Source: Marinobacterium halophilum
GTDB lineage: Bacteria; Pseudomonadota; Gammaproteobacteria; Pseudomonadales; Balneatricaceae
Assembly (NCBI RefSeq): GCF_003014615.1
Contig: NZ_PYGI01000026.1
Span: 1-53,987, forward strand
DNA: 53,987 nt
Reading direction: 5' to 3'
Shown here: positions 17,975-26,683 of the stretch, in pieces
Layout of the letters: each line of letters opens with the position of its first letter
Numbering within the stretch: the stretch's first letter is position 1
Notes under the pieces: model-generated
What the model was told of the DNA's origin: nothing
What the model saw: the letters and a program-made list of their open reading frames with translations, nothing else
Database searches by the model: none
Position numbers and translations under genes: made by a program

Positions 17975-20915
17975 CCTCACCACCCTGTTGCTGATCGGCT
18001 GCGGCTACCTTCTATCCCTGTTCGGTGCAGCCTGGTTGACCGAGCGCAAACGTCTGCCTGAACGCCTCACCCGTCATCCGCTGGTACACGTGCTGGCACT
18101 GGGCGTATTTGCCAGTGCCTGGACGTTTTATGGCATCTTCGGGGTCGCCCATGCGTCAGGGTATGCATACCTGATTTCCTATCTGGGTGCTTCGGCCGCC
18201 TTCATGCTGGCTCCGCTGATCCTGATCCCCATCCTGCGCATTACCCGGCGCCATCAACTCAGCTCTCTGGCCGATCTGTTCGCGTTCCGTTTCCGCAGCG
18301 GCCGGGTCGGCACACTGACGACCTTGTTGATGCTGTTCATCAGCCTGCCGCTGATCTCAATCCAGATTCAGGCACTGGCCGACTCGTTGCCGATGCTCAA
18401 TCAGCAGATCTCGTCGACCCAGGCCGCCGCCGGTTTCTGTACCGTAATCGCGCTGTTCACCATTCTGTTCGGGGCCCGCCACGCCTCCCTGCGCAACAGC
18501 CATAACGGATTGGTATTTGCCATCGCCACCGAATCGCTGGTCAAACTGGTCGCACTGCTGACCATTGCCGGCTACGCCCTGTTTGCCGTACTGGATGGCC
18601 CCTCCGGGTTGCTGGATTGGCTGGCGGCCAACCCTGAGTACGTGCAGCATTTGCAGCAGCCGCCACAAGCCGATCACTGGCAGATCCTGCTGCTGGCCTT
18701 TTTTGCCTGCGCGTTCGTCATGCCACACATGTTTCATATCGCCTTCACCGAAAATTTGCCCACCGAAAGCCTGTATCGCGCCAGCTGGGGCATTCCTCTG
18801 TTCCTGTTACTGCTGGCACTGGCCGTTCCTCCCATTCTGTGGGCGGCGATCAAAAGTGACGCCATCGGCAACCCGGAATATATGGTGCTGCAGCTGGGCC
18901 AGACGCTTGAGCTGCCCTGGCTTAGCCTGCTGGCCTTTGTCGGCGGGCTGTCTGCCGCCAGCGGCATCATCATCGTCGCCACCGTGGCTCTGGCGTCCAT
19001 GCTGCAGAACCATGTGGTATTGCCGCTGGTACGGGTACCCGACAATGTCCGCTTTTATGCCTGGCTGCTGTGGATCCGTCGGCTGATCATCCTGTTCGTG
19101 ATGCTGGGCAGCTTCCTGTTCTTCCAGTTCATCGGCCACCGTTTCGATCTCAACCAGCTGGGGCTACTGGCATTTATCGCCTTCCTCCAGTTCCTGCCGG
19201 GGGTACTGGCCACGCTGTACTGGCCAAGCGCCAGCCGCAACGGTTTCATCGCCGGTATCACCGCCGGCTTTGCCGTCTGGGGGCTGGGCCTGCTGCTGCC
19301 GATGATGGGATTGCTCAATACCGATTTGATACCGGCACAGCCCGCCGACAAGGGCTATCCGATGGCTTTGCTGTCATTGCTGGCCAACATCCTCATGTTG
19401 ATCACCGGATCAGTGCTGTTCCCCGGCAACCGGGATGAACGTTTGGCAGCGGATGCCTGCATGCTCAATGCACTGCCGCGCCCTGCCGGTCACAACATTC
19501 AGGTTCTGAGTGACGCCGAATTCGTTACCCGGCTGACGCCAAGACTGGGTGCCAAGCCCGCCCTGCGTGAAGTGCGGCGTGCCCTGCGCGAACTGCACCT
19601 GTCCGCCGGCCAGCTCAATCCGCTGGATACCCTGCGCATGCGCACCCAACTGGAACAGAACCTGTCCGGTTTACTCGGCCCCGTAGAAGCGGCCGCCCTG
19701 TTGCAGCCGCTGGACGGCCCTGTAGACGGCGGCTTCAAGGCGCGTGATGTTCACCTGCTGGAGCAACAGCTGGAAACCTATGATCAGCGCCTATCGGGGT
19801 TGGCCGCCGAACTGGACCAGCTGCGCCGCTACCACCGCGCCACCCTGCAACGCCTGCCGATCGGCGTCTGCACCGTCGATGCCGAGCAGCGCATCCTGTT
19901 CTGGAACGCCGAACTGGAGGCCTATACCGACCTGACCCCGGATATGACACTGGGCACGCGCCTTGACCAACTGCCACTGCCCTGGTCAGATCTGCTGGCA
20001 CGCTTTGCCGCCACCGACACCCTGCATCAAAGTGCCGAATGTATCGAGCTGGCCGGTGCCCAACGCTGGTTCAGCCTGCATAAGGCACGTCTGGATGACA
20101 CTCCGGCCCAAGGCATGGTGCTGTTGATCGAGGAGGAAACCCAGCATCAGCTGATGGCTCGCAAACTGGCTCACAGCGAACGCCTGGCCTCCATCGGTCG
20201 CTTTGCTGCAGGGGTTGCCCACGAAATCGGTAACCCGGTGACGGGTATAGCTTGCCTGGCACAGAACCTGAAACTGGAAACCGAGCAGCCTGAAGTACTG
20301 GAAACCGGCGATCAGATCGTGGACCAGACCAAACGCATCAACCGCATCGTCCAGTCGCTGATCCGCTTTGCCCACACCGGTCGCCAGGAGGGTCCCGAGC
20401 ATTTCGAACCGGTGGCTCTGCACGCCTGCATTGATGAAGCGATTCACCTGATCACTTTGGACAGCCGCAGTCGCCAGCAGCATTTCATTAATGACGTGCC
20501 CCCCGACCTGTACATTCAGGGTGACCTGCAGTTGCTGCTGCAGGTGTTCGTTAACCTGCTCAACAACGCCAGCGACGCCTCGCCCGCCGCCAGTGAAATC
20601 CGCTTGAACTCGGATCAGACCGAGCACAGCTGCCGTATTCTCATCACCGACGCCGGCAGCGGTATCCCGCAGGAACACCTCGATCAGCTGTTCGAACCCT
20701 TCTTCACCACCAAGGAACCGGGCAAGGGCACCGGGCTTGGCCTACCTTTGGTCTACAACATCATTACCCAGCACTATGGTAATATCGAGATATTGAGTCC
20801 GGCCGACAAAAAACAGAACAAAGGCACTCAGGTCATTATTACCTTACCCCGGCTACAGCAGAGCAATACAGCCCCTGAGCAGCCGGAGGCAGATGGAGAA
20901 GGTTTGTCCGGATGA
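17964..20915 (+). CDS. cbrA: SLC5-fused sensor histidine kinase CbrA
   Basis: Membrane sensor kinase of the CbrAB system, which governs carbon/nitrogen balance in pseudomonads. It has 983 residues. The first ~490 form about 13 transmembrane segments of the sodium/solute symporter (SLC5) type. A linker region follows, then a PAS-like domain (about 625-740, RLPIGVCTVDAEQRILFWN). The phospho-accepting His753 is in GVAHEIGNP. The ATPase carries N box FVNLLNNASDAS, G1 DAGSGIP and G2 GKGTGLGLP. It overlaps cbrX by 11 nt and cbrB by 4 nt. Whether the transporter part moves a solute cannot be read here; histidine uptake has been discussed for Pseudomonas CbrA. Confidence 0.95.
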   Translation: MNFDLTTLLLIGCGYLLSLFGAAWLTERKRLPERLTRHPLVHVLALGVFASAWTFYGIFGVAHASGYAYLISYLGASAAFMLAPLILIPILRITRRHQLSSLADLFAFRFRSGRVGTLTTLLMLFISLPLISIQIQALADSLPMLNQQISSTQAAAGFCTVIALFTILFGARHASLRNSHNGLVFAIATESLVKLVALLTIAGYALFAVLDGPSGLLDWLAANPEYVQHLQQPPQADHWQILLLAFFACAFVMPHMFHIAFTENLPTESLYRASWGIPLFLLLLALAVPPILWAAIKSDAIGNPEYMVLQLGQTLELPWLSLLAFVGGLSAASGIIIVATVALASMLQNHVVLPLVRVPDNVRFYAWLLWIRRLIILFVMLGSFLFFQFIGHRFDLNQLGLLAFIAFLQFLPGVLATLYWPSASRNGFIAGITAGFAVWGLGLLLPMMGLLNTDLIPAQPADKGYPMALLSLLANILMLITGSVLFPGNRDERLAADACMLNALPRPAGHNIQVLSDAEFVTRLTPRLGAKPALREVRRALRELHLSAGQLNPLDTLRMRTQLEQNLSGLLGPVEAAALLQPLDGPVDGGFKARDVHLLEQQLETYDQRLSGLAAELDQLRRYHRATLQRLPIGVCTVDAEQRILFWNAELEAYTDLTPDMTLGTRLDQLPLPWSDLLARFAATDTLHQSAECIELAGAQRWFSLHKARLDDTPAQGMVLLIEEETQHQLMARKLAHSERLASIGRFAAGVAHEIGNPVTGIACLAQNLKLETEQPEVLETGDQIVDQTKRINRIVQSLIRFAHTGRQEGPEHFEPVALHACIDEAIHLITLDSRSRQQHFINDVPPDLYIQGDLQLLLQVFVNLLNNASDASPAASEIRLNSDQTEHSCRILITDAGSGIPQEHLDQLFEPFFTTKEPGKGTGLGLPLVYNIITQHYGNIEILSPADKKQNKGTQVIITLPRLQQSNTAPEQPEADGEGLSG

Positions 20916-22297
20916 GTCGAATTCTGATTGTTGAGGATGAAAATATCATCCGCTCCGCACTGAAACGCCTGTTGGAAAAAAACGGCTATGACGTTGGTGA
21001 TGCCGAATCGGTCGCCGATGCCACCGCACGCCACAGCCTGGACAGCTTCGACCTGATCATTTCCGATCTGCGACTGCCCGGCGCTCCCGGTACCGACCTG
21101 ATCGAACTGGCCGGCCAGGTGCCGGTATTGATCATGACCAGCTACGCCAGCCTGCGTTCGGCCGTCGATGCAATGAAACTCGGTGCCATTGACTACATTG
21201 CCAAACCCTTCGACCATGACGAGATGCTGAAAACGGTCGCTGCCACTCTGGCAAAGCCCACAACATCGACCGACAGCCGCGAGAACGCACCCGACACCCC
21301 CCAGCAGACGCGCATACTCGGCTCATGCAAACCGATGCAGGAGCTGTACCGGCGTATTGCCAAGGTTGCGCGTACCCATGCCACCGTGCTCATTCTGGGC
21401 GAGTCCGGCACCGGCAAGGAACTGGCAGCCCGCGCGATCCACGAACAAAGTGACCGCGCCAACAAACCAATGGTGTGTGTCAACTGTGCCGCCATTCCCG
21501 AGACCCTGATTGAATCCGAACTGTTTGGGCACGAAAAGGGAGCCTTCACCGGTGCCACCAGCAGCCGCAGTGGCCTCATCGAAGCGGCTGACGGCGGCAC
21601 CCTGTTTCTGGACGAGATTGGTGAATTGCCGCTGGAAGCCCAGGCCCGCCTGTTGCGCTTTCTGCAGGAAGGCGAAATCCGTCGAGTCGGGGCCGTGCTA
21701 CCGCTCAAGGTCGATGTCCGCCTGATCGCCGCCACCCACCGAGACCTTAAGACCCGTGCCCGTTCCGGCCAGTTCCGCGAAGACCTCTATTACCGGTTAT
21801 ACGTGATGGAACTGCGCATGCCCCCGCTGCGCGACCGTGAGGGGGATATTCTCGAACTGGCCACCGCCTTTCTCGACAAGCAAGGCCGCAAGCTCGGCTG
21901 CGAAGACTTGGTATTCAGCACCGACGCCCTGCAACTGCTGCGCAGCTATCATTGGCCCGGAAACGTACGCGAGCTTGAAAACGCGATTGAACGCGCCGTC
22001 ATTCTTGCCGACGGACACCGCATCACTCCAGATCTCCTGGGCTTGGATGTTGAAACCCAAAGTCTCAGTGAGCTGGAAACCCGATATCAACAAACACACC
22101 CCGAGCCTGCACAGGGTCATCACCACCACGAGCGCCCACGCTCGGACCTGTCTCTTGACGACTACTTTCAGCGCTTTGTCCTTGAAAATCAGGACCTTAT
22201 GAGCGAAACAGAACTGGCAAAAACACTGGGTATCAGTCGGAAGAACTTGTGGGAGCGCCGGCAGAAGCTGGGCATCCCGCGCAAGCCGAAAGGGTAA
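20912..22297 (+). CDS. cbrB: NtrC-family response regulator CbrB
   Basis: Sigma-54-dependent activator, partner of CbrA. It has 461 residues. The receiver domain has phospho-accepting D52 (IISDLRLPG) and the conserved late lysine (AKPFD). The AAA+ domain has Walker A GESGTGKE (163-170), the sigma-54 contact loop GAFTGA (210-215), Walker B GTLFLDEIGELP and the R-finger region. The C-terminal Fis-type helix-turn-helix reads ELAKTLGISRKNLWERRQKL. It starts in an ATGA overlap with cbrA. The stop codon lies in the first of a cluster of GGTAAC repeats that probably form its own binding region for crcZ. Confidence 0.96.
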   Translation: MSRILIVEDENIIRSALKRLLEKNGYDVGDAESVADATARHSLDSFDLIISDLRLPGAPGTDLIELAGQVPVLIMTSYASLRSAVDAMKLGAIDYIAKPFDHDEMLKTVAATLAKPTTSTDSRENAPDTPQQTRILGSCKPMQELYRRIAKVARTHATVLILGESGTGKELAARAIHEQSDRANKPMVCVNCAAIPETLIESELFGHEKGAFTGATSSRSGLIEAADGGTLFLDEIGELPLEAQARLLRFLQEGEIRRVGAVLPLKVDVRLIAATHRDLKTRARSGQFREDLYYRLYVMELRMPPLRDREGDILELATAFLDKQGRKLGCEDLVFSTDALQLLRSYHWPGNVRELENAIERAVILADGHRITPDLLGLDVETQSLSELETRYQQTHPEPAQGHHHHERPRSDLSLDDYFQRFVLENQDLMSETELAKTLGISRKNLWERRQKLGIPRKPKG

Positions 22298-22367
22298 CCT
22301 TAGGTAACACTTTCAAGTGTTACCTAACTACCCACAACCACACAAAACCGTATATTCAGGTAACACT
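22293..22367 (+). promoter_or_regulatory. putative CbrB enhancer sites for crcZ
   Basis: The 10-mer AGGTAACACT occurs at 22302-22311, inverted at 22316-22325, and again at 22358-22367; a partial copy GGTAACCT at 22293-22300 covers the cbrB stop codon. The first two complete copies form a palindrome with 13-bp arms (22300-22312 and 22315-22327). The cluster lies about 75-150 bp upstream of a sigma-54 promoter, the usual distance for an NtrC-type activator. Known Pseudomonas CbrB sites use the same TGTTAC/GTAACA half-sites. AT-rich DNA at 22390-22438 may help looping. Confidence 0.75.
22300..22327 (+). terminator. possible cbrB terminator within the palindrome
   Basis: In RNA the same 13-bp inverted repeat would fold into a hairpin with a tiny loop immediately after the cbrB stop. 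No T-run follows. It may end cbrB transcripts weakly, or serve only as a protein-binding palindrome. Confidence 0.35.
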
Positions 22368-22438
22368 CTGTTGTTTTTTTCATACCTTTATTTGGACTAT
22401 AAATAAAAAATCATTTAAAAACATAATGTTATGTTTTT

Positions 22439-22454
22439 TGGCACGGTGCCTGCA
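22439..22454 (+). promoter_or_regulatory. sigma-54 promoter of crcZ
   Basis: TTGGCACGGTGCCTGCAT matches the -24/-12 consensus: GG at 22440-22441 and GC at 22452-22453, with exactly 10 bases between. Transcription should start about 12 bases downstream, near 22465. The position right after cbrB is where crcZ is transcribed by CbrB and RpoN in Pseudomonas. Confidence 0.88.
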
Positions 22455-22464
22455 TTATATCTAG

Positions 22465-22664
22465 TCAGAACAACAACAACGTACACACTGAAGCCTGACC
22501 AGTAATAAAAATAACAATAGGTCATGTGAATGAGTGGTCTGCCTCGAATAAAAATAACAATGAGGCTTAGTCGGTCGTTAAAGTGGCACTGCAGCGCTCC
22601 CCAATCAGTGCTCTTAGGAACAAAAACAACAAGCTAAGTTTTATGTTGCCACTTTACGACCGAC
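22465..22664 (+). ncRNA. crcZ: CrcZ-like Hfq/Crc-sequestering small RNA
   Basis: The gap between cbrB and pcnB (22298-22813) has no protein gene but has the layout of crcZ. Four A-rich stretches of the type bound by the distal face of Hfq (with Crc) are present: about 22469-22480, 22504-22519, 22547-22561 and 22619-22632. The last three each sit in the loop of a 5-bp stem: 22496-22500 with 22520-22524, 22541-22545 with 22562-22566, and 22613-22617 with 22634-22638. A long stem (22570-22588 with 22647-22664, one bulge) encloses the 3' part. The 5' end follows from the sigma-54 promoter; the 3' end is uncertain since no T-run is seen. In Pseudomonas CrcZ relieves catabolite repression. Confidence 0.85.
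22504..22561 (+). repeat. 15-nt direct repeat inside crcZ
   Basis: The sequence AATAAAAATAACAAT occurs perfectly twice, at 22504-22518 and 22547-22561, each time as a hairpin loop closed by a different stem. The stems differ while the loop is identical, which points to selection on the unpaired A-rich sequence. Confidence 0.85.
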
Positions 22665-22813
22665 ACCCCCCCTACCCCGCTTGCTTGACCCTCTTGCCTA
22701 CACACAATACCTGTTCAGAATGACCTGAATCCTGCATAACCTTATGCTCAGCATAGTCAGGTGTTATCATGCGCCATCCGTGAGCCGTTACAGACAGGGA
22801 CACAGCACGACCC

Positions 22814-24262
22814 ATGCCGAACACTCTACTTGTTGTTATCGCCGCGCTAGCCGCCGCTCTGATTGTCTGGATACTGATCCGCAACCGCAGCCGCGCCAGC
22901 ACGCATACACCGGACGCCGAGACGTCTACCCATACCCTTGCCGACGGGACTCCCCGCCGTATCCCCGAAAGCGAACATCAGATTCCCCGCCGCTACCTGG
23001 ATGACAACGCCATGAAGGTTGTTTATCGACTGGAAGATGCCGGCTATGAAGGCTATCTGGTGGGCGGCTGTATCCGGGATCTGCTGCGCGGCCAGAAGCC
23101 CAAGGACTTCGATATTGCCACCTCGGCACATCCGGAACAGGCAGTTGAACTGTTCCGTCGCGGCCGCCTGATTGGCCGTCGTTTCAAGTTGCTGCACGTG
23201 CGCTTTGGCCGTGAAGTGATTGAGGTCGCAACCTTCCGTGCCGCCCACGATCAGGAACAGGCGTCCGGTGACGACGCCCGCACTGCCGCAACCGGCATGA
23301 TCCTGCGTGACAATGTATACGGCAGCATCGCCGAAGATGCCATGCGCCGCGACTTCACCGTCAACGCCCTCTACTATGATGTCAAAGACCACAGCATTAT
23401 CGATTTTGCCGGGGGCTATGATGACCTCCAGCACAATCGCCTGCGCATGATCGGTGACGCAGCCGCACGCTACCGCGAAGACCCGGTCAGAATGTTGCGT
23501 GCAGCACGCTTCGCCGCCAAGCTGGACCTGGATCTCGAAGCCGACACCGCCAGCCCCATTCGTGAACTGGCACCGCTGATGCATAATGTCTCACCGGCAC
23601 GCCTGTTCGACGAAGTACTCAAGCTGCTCCAAAGTGGTCACGGTGAAGCTTCCTATCGCCAACTGCACCGTTTTGGTCTGTTCGAGTACCTGTTCCCGTT
23701 GACCGACCAGGCACTGGAAGTTGAGGAGTTTCCGGTTGAAACCCTGCTCCTCAATGCGCTGTCCAATACCGACCGCCGCCTGGCTCAAGGCAAAAGCGTA
23801 ACCCCGGCCTTCCTGTTCGCAGCACTGCTCTGGTATCCGCTGCAGCTGCGTATCCGCGAACTGGAACCCCACTCCGATCTGCCCTCGATCCCGCTGCTGC
23901 ATGAAGCGGCCAACCAGGTCCTGGCTGAACAGGTCAAATGCACCGCCATCCCGCGTCGTTTCTCGACCCCGGTCCGCGAGATCTGGGAATTGCAGCTGCG
24001 CCTGCCCCGTCGCCAGGGCAAGCGCGCCGATCAGTTGATGGAACATCCGCGTTTCCGCGCTGCCTATGACCTGCTGTTACTGCGAGAAAACAGCGGCGAA
24101 GATCTGGGCGGTTTGAGCCAATGGTGGACCGATTATCAGGTCGCCAACCCGGTCAGCCGCCGCGACATGATGCCCACCGAGCAAGACGAAAAACCGAAAC
24201 GCAAACGTCGACGCCGGCCGCGCAAGCGTCCGCAACAAACCGATGGACCCGCAGGAGAGTAA
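22814..24262 (+). CDS. pcnB: poly(A) polymerase I
   Basis: Adds poly(A) tails to RNA 3' ends, promoting decay. It has 482 residues. The nucleotidyltransferase core is clear: YLVGGCIRDLLRG, then KPKDFDIATSA with the catalytic DxD, then RRFKLLHVRFG and DAMRRDFTVNALYYD. A basic C-terminal tail (KPKRKRRRRPRKRP) is typical. Unusually, the first residues after MPNT form a single hydrophobic segment LLVVIAALAAALIVWILI followed by basic RNRSR, which looks like a membrane anchor. No alternative start removes it without cutting into the core. folK follows at once. Confidence 0.93.
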   Translation: MPNTLLVVIAALAAALIVWILIRNRSRASTHTPDAETSTHTLADGTPRRIPESEHQIPRRYLDDNAMKVVYRLEDAGYEGYLVGGCIRDLLRGQKPKDFDIATSAHPEQAVELFRRGRLIGRRFKLLHVRFGREVIEVATFRAAHDQEQASGDDARTAATGMILRDNVYGSIAEDAMRRDFTVNALYYDVKDHSIIDFAGGYDDLQHNRLRMIGDAAARYREDPVRMLRAARFAAKLDLDLEADTASPIRELAPLMHNVSPARLFDEVLKLLQSGHGEASYRQLHRFGLFEYLFPLTDQALEVEEFPVETLLLNALSNTDRRLAQGKSVTPAFLFAALLWYPLQLRIRELEPHSDLPSIPLLHEAANQVLAEQVKCTAIPRRFSTPVREIWELQLRLPRRQGKRADQLMEHPRFRAAYDLLLLRENSGEDLGGLSQWWTDYQVANPVSRRDMMPTEQDEKPKRKRRRRPRKRPQQTDGPAGE

Positions 24263-24266
24263 TCCA

Positions 24267-24749
24267 GTGAATCGCGTGTATATCGGGCTGGGCAGTAATC
24301 TGGATGCACCGCAGGAGCAGGTTCGTACCGCCCTGCAGGAACTGGCACAACTCGATCACTGCGTGCTGGTACACCACTCTTCCCTGTATCGCTCCGATCC
24401 GGTCGGCCCTCCAGGCCAGCCGGATTACATCAATGCCGTTGCCGCTCTGGATACCGCCTTGGCACCTGAACAGCTGCTTGATGCCCTGCAGGCGATCGAG
24501 CAGTCACACCAGCGTGTGCGCAAAATCCACTGGGGACCCAGAACTCTGGACCTGGATATTCTGCTCTACAGCGATCAGGTCATCGACAGTGAGCGCCTTA
24601 CCGTACCTCACGCCTGGATGCTGGAACGCAACTTCGTACTCTGGCCGCTGGCGGAGCTGGTACCCGACCTGCACTTGCCCGACGGTTCCTCCCTCCACGG
24701 CCATCTAGTCCAATGCCCACTGGGCACACTGGAAAAGATACCGCTATAA
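24267..24749 (+). CDS. folK: 2-amino-4-hydroxy-6-hydroxymethyldihydropteridine pyrophosphokinase
   Basis: Transfers pyrophosphate from ATP to 6-hydroxymethyl-dihydropterin in folate synthesis; folP, the next enzyme, lies at 42877-43737. I choose GTG 24267 (160 residues, the E. coli length) because AGGAGAG lies about 8 bases upstream; an in-frame ATG at 24243 inside pcnB lacks such a site. Motifs: VYIGLGSNLDAPQEQV, SSLYRSDPVGPPGQPDYINA, and GPRTLDLDILLYSD, which holds the magnesium-binding aspartates. Confidence 0.95.
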   Translation: MNRVYIGLGSNLDAPQEQVRTALQELAQLDHCVLVHHSSLYRSDPVGPPGQPDYINAVAALDTALAPEQLLDALQAIEQSHQRVRKIHWGPRTLDLDILLYSDQVIDSERLTVPHAWMLERNFVLWPLAELVPDLHLPDGSSLHGHLVQCPLGTLEKIPL

Positions 24750-24800
24750 TCGCCCCAAGCCGAATTGGATCGGCGTCTCATTGATAACAAAGAGAATGCT

Positions 24801-25595
24801 ATGAGTAACATCACGCTGCATACCCTGAGCGCCCGTAAACAGGCGGGTGAAAAGTTTGCCGTACTGACTGCCTACGATGCCACCTTTGCCCATCAGGTCA
24901 GCAGTGCCGGTATCGAGATGATCCTCGTCGGCGACTCCCTTGGCATGGTACTGCAGGGACAGGACAGCACCCTGCCCGTCACCGTCGAAGAGATGGCTTA
25001 CCATACCGCCTGTGTTGCCCGTGGCAATCAGGGCGCGATGATTATGGCCGACCTGCCGTTCATGAGTTATGCCACGCCGGAGCAGGCGATGGACAGTGCC
25101 GGTGAGCTGATGCGCGCCGGTGCCCATATCGTCAAGCTGGAAGGCAGCGACTGGCTATGCGAAAGCGTGAGCCTGCTGGCTGACCGCGGCGTACCGGTCT
25201 GTGCCCATCTGGGGCTGACTCCGCAGGCCGTCAACAAGCTGGGCGGTTACCGGGTTCAAGGGCGTGACAAGCATGCAGCCCTGAAAATGCTGGAAGATGC
25301 CAAGCGTCTGGAACAGGCTGGTGCCAGCATGCTGTTGCTGGAGTGCGTACCCTCGCTGCTGGCCGACGAAATTACCCGCAACGTGGATATCCCCGTGATC
25401 GGCATCGGTGCCGGCCCCCATACCGACGCCCAGGTGCTGGTGATGCACGACATGCTCGGCGTAACGGTTGGACGCATGCCCAAATTCGTCAAGAACTTCA
25501 TGCCTGAAGCCGCGAACATTCAGGACGCTTTCCGTCTTTACGGTGAACAGGTCCGCAGTGGCCAATTCCCCGCCGAAGAACATGGATTCGAGTAA
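24801..25595 (+). CDS. panB: 3-methyl-2-oxobutanoate hydroxymethyltransferase
   Basis: First step of pantothenate synthesis, making ketopantoate with methylene-THF. It has 264 residues in a TIM barrel: [28 protein letters not shown] with the metal aspartate, [15 protein letters not shown] and LLLECVPS. I start at ATG 24801 as in homologues; the open frame extends 12 codons upstream without a ribosome site. panC follows after two bases. Confidence 0.97.
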   Translation: MSNITLHTLSARKQAGEKFAVLTAYDATFAHQVSSAGIEMILVGDSLGMVLQGQDSTLPVTVEEMAYHTACVARGNQGAMIMADLPFMSYATPEQAMDSAGELMRAGAHIVKLEGSDWLCESVSLLADRGVPVCAHLGLTPQAVNKLGGYRVQGRDKHAALKMLEDAKRLEQAGASMLLLECVPSLLADEITRNVDIPVIGIGAGPHTDAQVLVMHDMLGVTVGRMPKFVKNFMPEAANIQDAFRLYGEQVRSGQFPAEEHGFE

Positions 25596-25597
25596 CC

Positions 25598-26437
25598 ATG
25601 CAAACGCTTCATACTCTCGCTGAACTGCGGGCGGCGGTGCAACAACACCGCCGAGACGGTAAACGCATCGCACTGGTGCCCACCATGGGTAACCTGCATC
25701 AGGGTCACCTGCGGCTGGTCGAGACGGCTCTGCAGCAGGCAGATGTTGTCATTACCAGCATCTTCGTCAACCCGCTGCAGTTCGGTGCCAACGAAGATCT
25801 GGACAGCTATCCGCGTACCCTGGCTGAAGATCAGCAGCACCTGGAAGCAGCGGGCTGCCATCTGGTATTCGCGCCGTCGGTCGCCGAGGTCTACCCCGAT
25901 GGTCAGGAATTGCAGACACTCGTCGAAGTACCTGGCCTGTCAGATCTGCACTGCGGTGCCAGCCGCCCGGGGCATTTCCGCGGTGTCACAACCGTGGTCT
26001 GCAAGCTGTTCAACATGGTGCAGCCGGACACGGCCGTGTTCGGGCTCAAGGATTATCAGCAGGTTGCCGTGATCCGCAAAATGGTGCGTGATCTCTGTAT
26101 CCCGGTGGATATCATTGGCGTGCCCACCAAACGAGCAGACAGTGGCCTGGCACTGAGTTCACGCAACGGCTACCTGACTGCGGCCGAGCTGGCCGTTGCC
26201 CCGGTCTTGCATCAGACCCTGCAACACACCGCTGCCGCTATCCGCAATGGTGAGCGAGACTTTGCCGCCCTGGAAGAACAGGCGCAAACGGCATTGGAAG
26301 CGGCCGGTTTCAGCCGCGACTTCTACCGCATTCTCGACCGTACCCAGCTGCAGCCAGCGCAACCGGAAGATGACCTGGTCATTCTGGCCGCTGCTCATTT
26401 GGGGCGCGCGCGCCTGATCGACAATATCGAAGTCTGA
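25598..26437 (+). CDS. panC: pantothenate synthetase
   Basis: Condenses pantoate and beta-alanine with ATP. It has 279 residues of the HIGH-superfamily fold: [15 protein letters not shown] carries the HxGH motif, [19 protein letters not shown] binds pantoate, FGLKDYQQ and SSRNGYL complete the ATP site. It forms an obvious pair with panB (2-bp gap). No panD (aspartate decarboxylase) is nearby. A hairpin begins at the stop codon. Confidence 0.97.
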   Translation: MQTLHTLAELRAAVQQHRRDGKRIALVPTMGNLHQGHLRLVETALQQADVVITSIFVNPLQFGANEDLDSYPRTLAEDQQHLEAAGCHLVFAPSVAEVYPDGQELQTLVEVPGLSDLHCGASRPGHFRGVTTVVCKLFNMVQPDTAVFGLKDYQQVAVIRKMVRDLCIPVDIIGVPTKRADSGLALSSRNGYLTAAELAVAPVLHQTLQHTAAAIRNGERDFAALEEQAQTALEAAGFSRDFYRILDRTQLQPAQPEDDLVILAAAHLGRARLIDNIEV

Positions 26438-26471
26438 TGCCTGCGCCGAAGCCCGCCCGGGCTTTGGCATC
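26436..26471 (+). terminator. panC terminator-like hairpin
   Basis: Two stacked stems: 26436-26441 with 26466-26471 and, inside, 26449-26454 with 26459-26464. It lacks a T-run (C-rich sequence follows), so it may be Rho-assisted or only protect the mRNA end. Confidence 0.5.
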
Positions 26472-26616
26472 CCCCCGTACGACCACCTTTCTGCCCATAC
26501 ATTATCGCTTTTGGTCTAGTTGACAGCATCCGCGCCATTCGCGCAGACTCAAAGACACTCTAGGCTCGTCGAACAGCCCGGTTTCTACCTGTGTGCAGTA
26601 TGCCATGCAACATGTC

Positions 26617-26644
26617 GGTCACGTGTGACCACTAGCATGGTCAC
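26617..26644 (+). promoter_or_regulatory. operator-like palindrome before the thiolase gene
   Basis: GGTCAC-GT-GTGACC (26617-26630) is a perfect 14-bp palindrome and a third GGTCAC half-site follows at 26639-26644, 40-67 bp before the thiolase start. It resembles a binding site for a dimeric regulator. The regulator is not in the window. No clear -35/-10 was identified. Confidence 0.4.
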
Positions 26645-26683
26645 AGGCTCAATAATGATATGAATGAAAGAGGCACACTTACT

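Noticed and set aside
22249..22464. 71-codon frame overlapping the cbrB end
   Set aside because: It is out of frame with cbrB and runs through the enhancer repeats and sigma-54 promoter, where RNA and regulatory features explain the DNA better.
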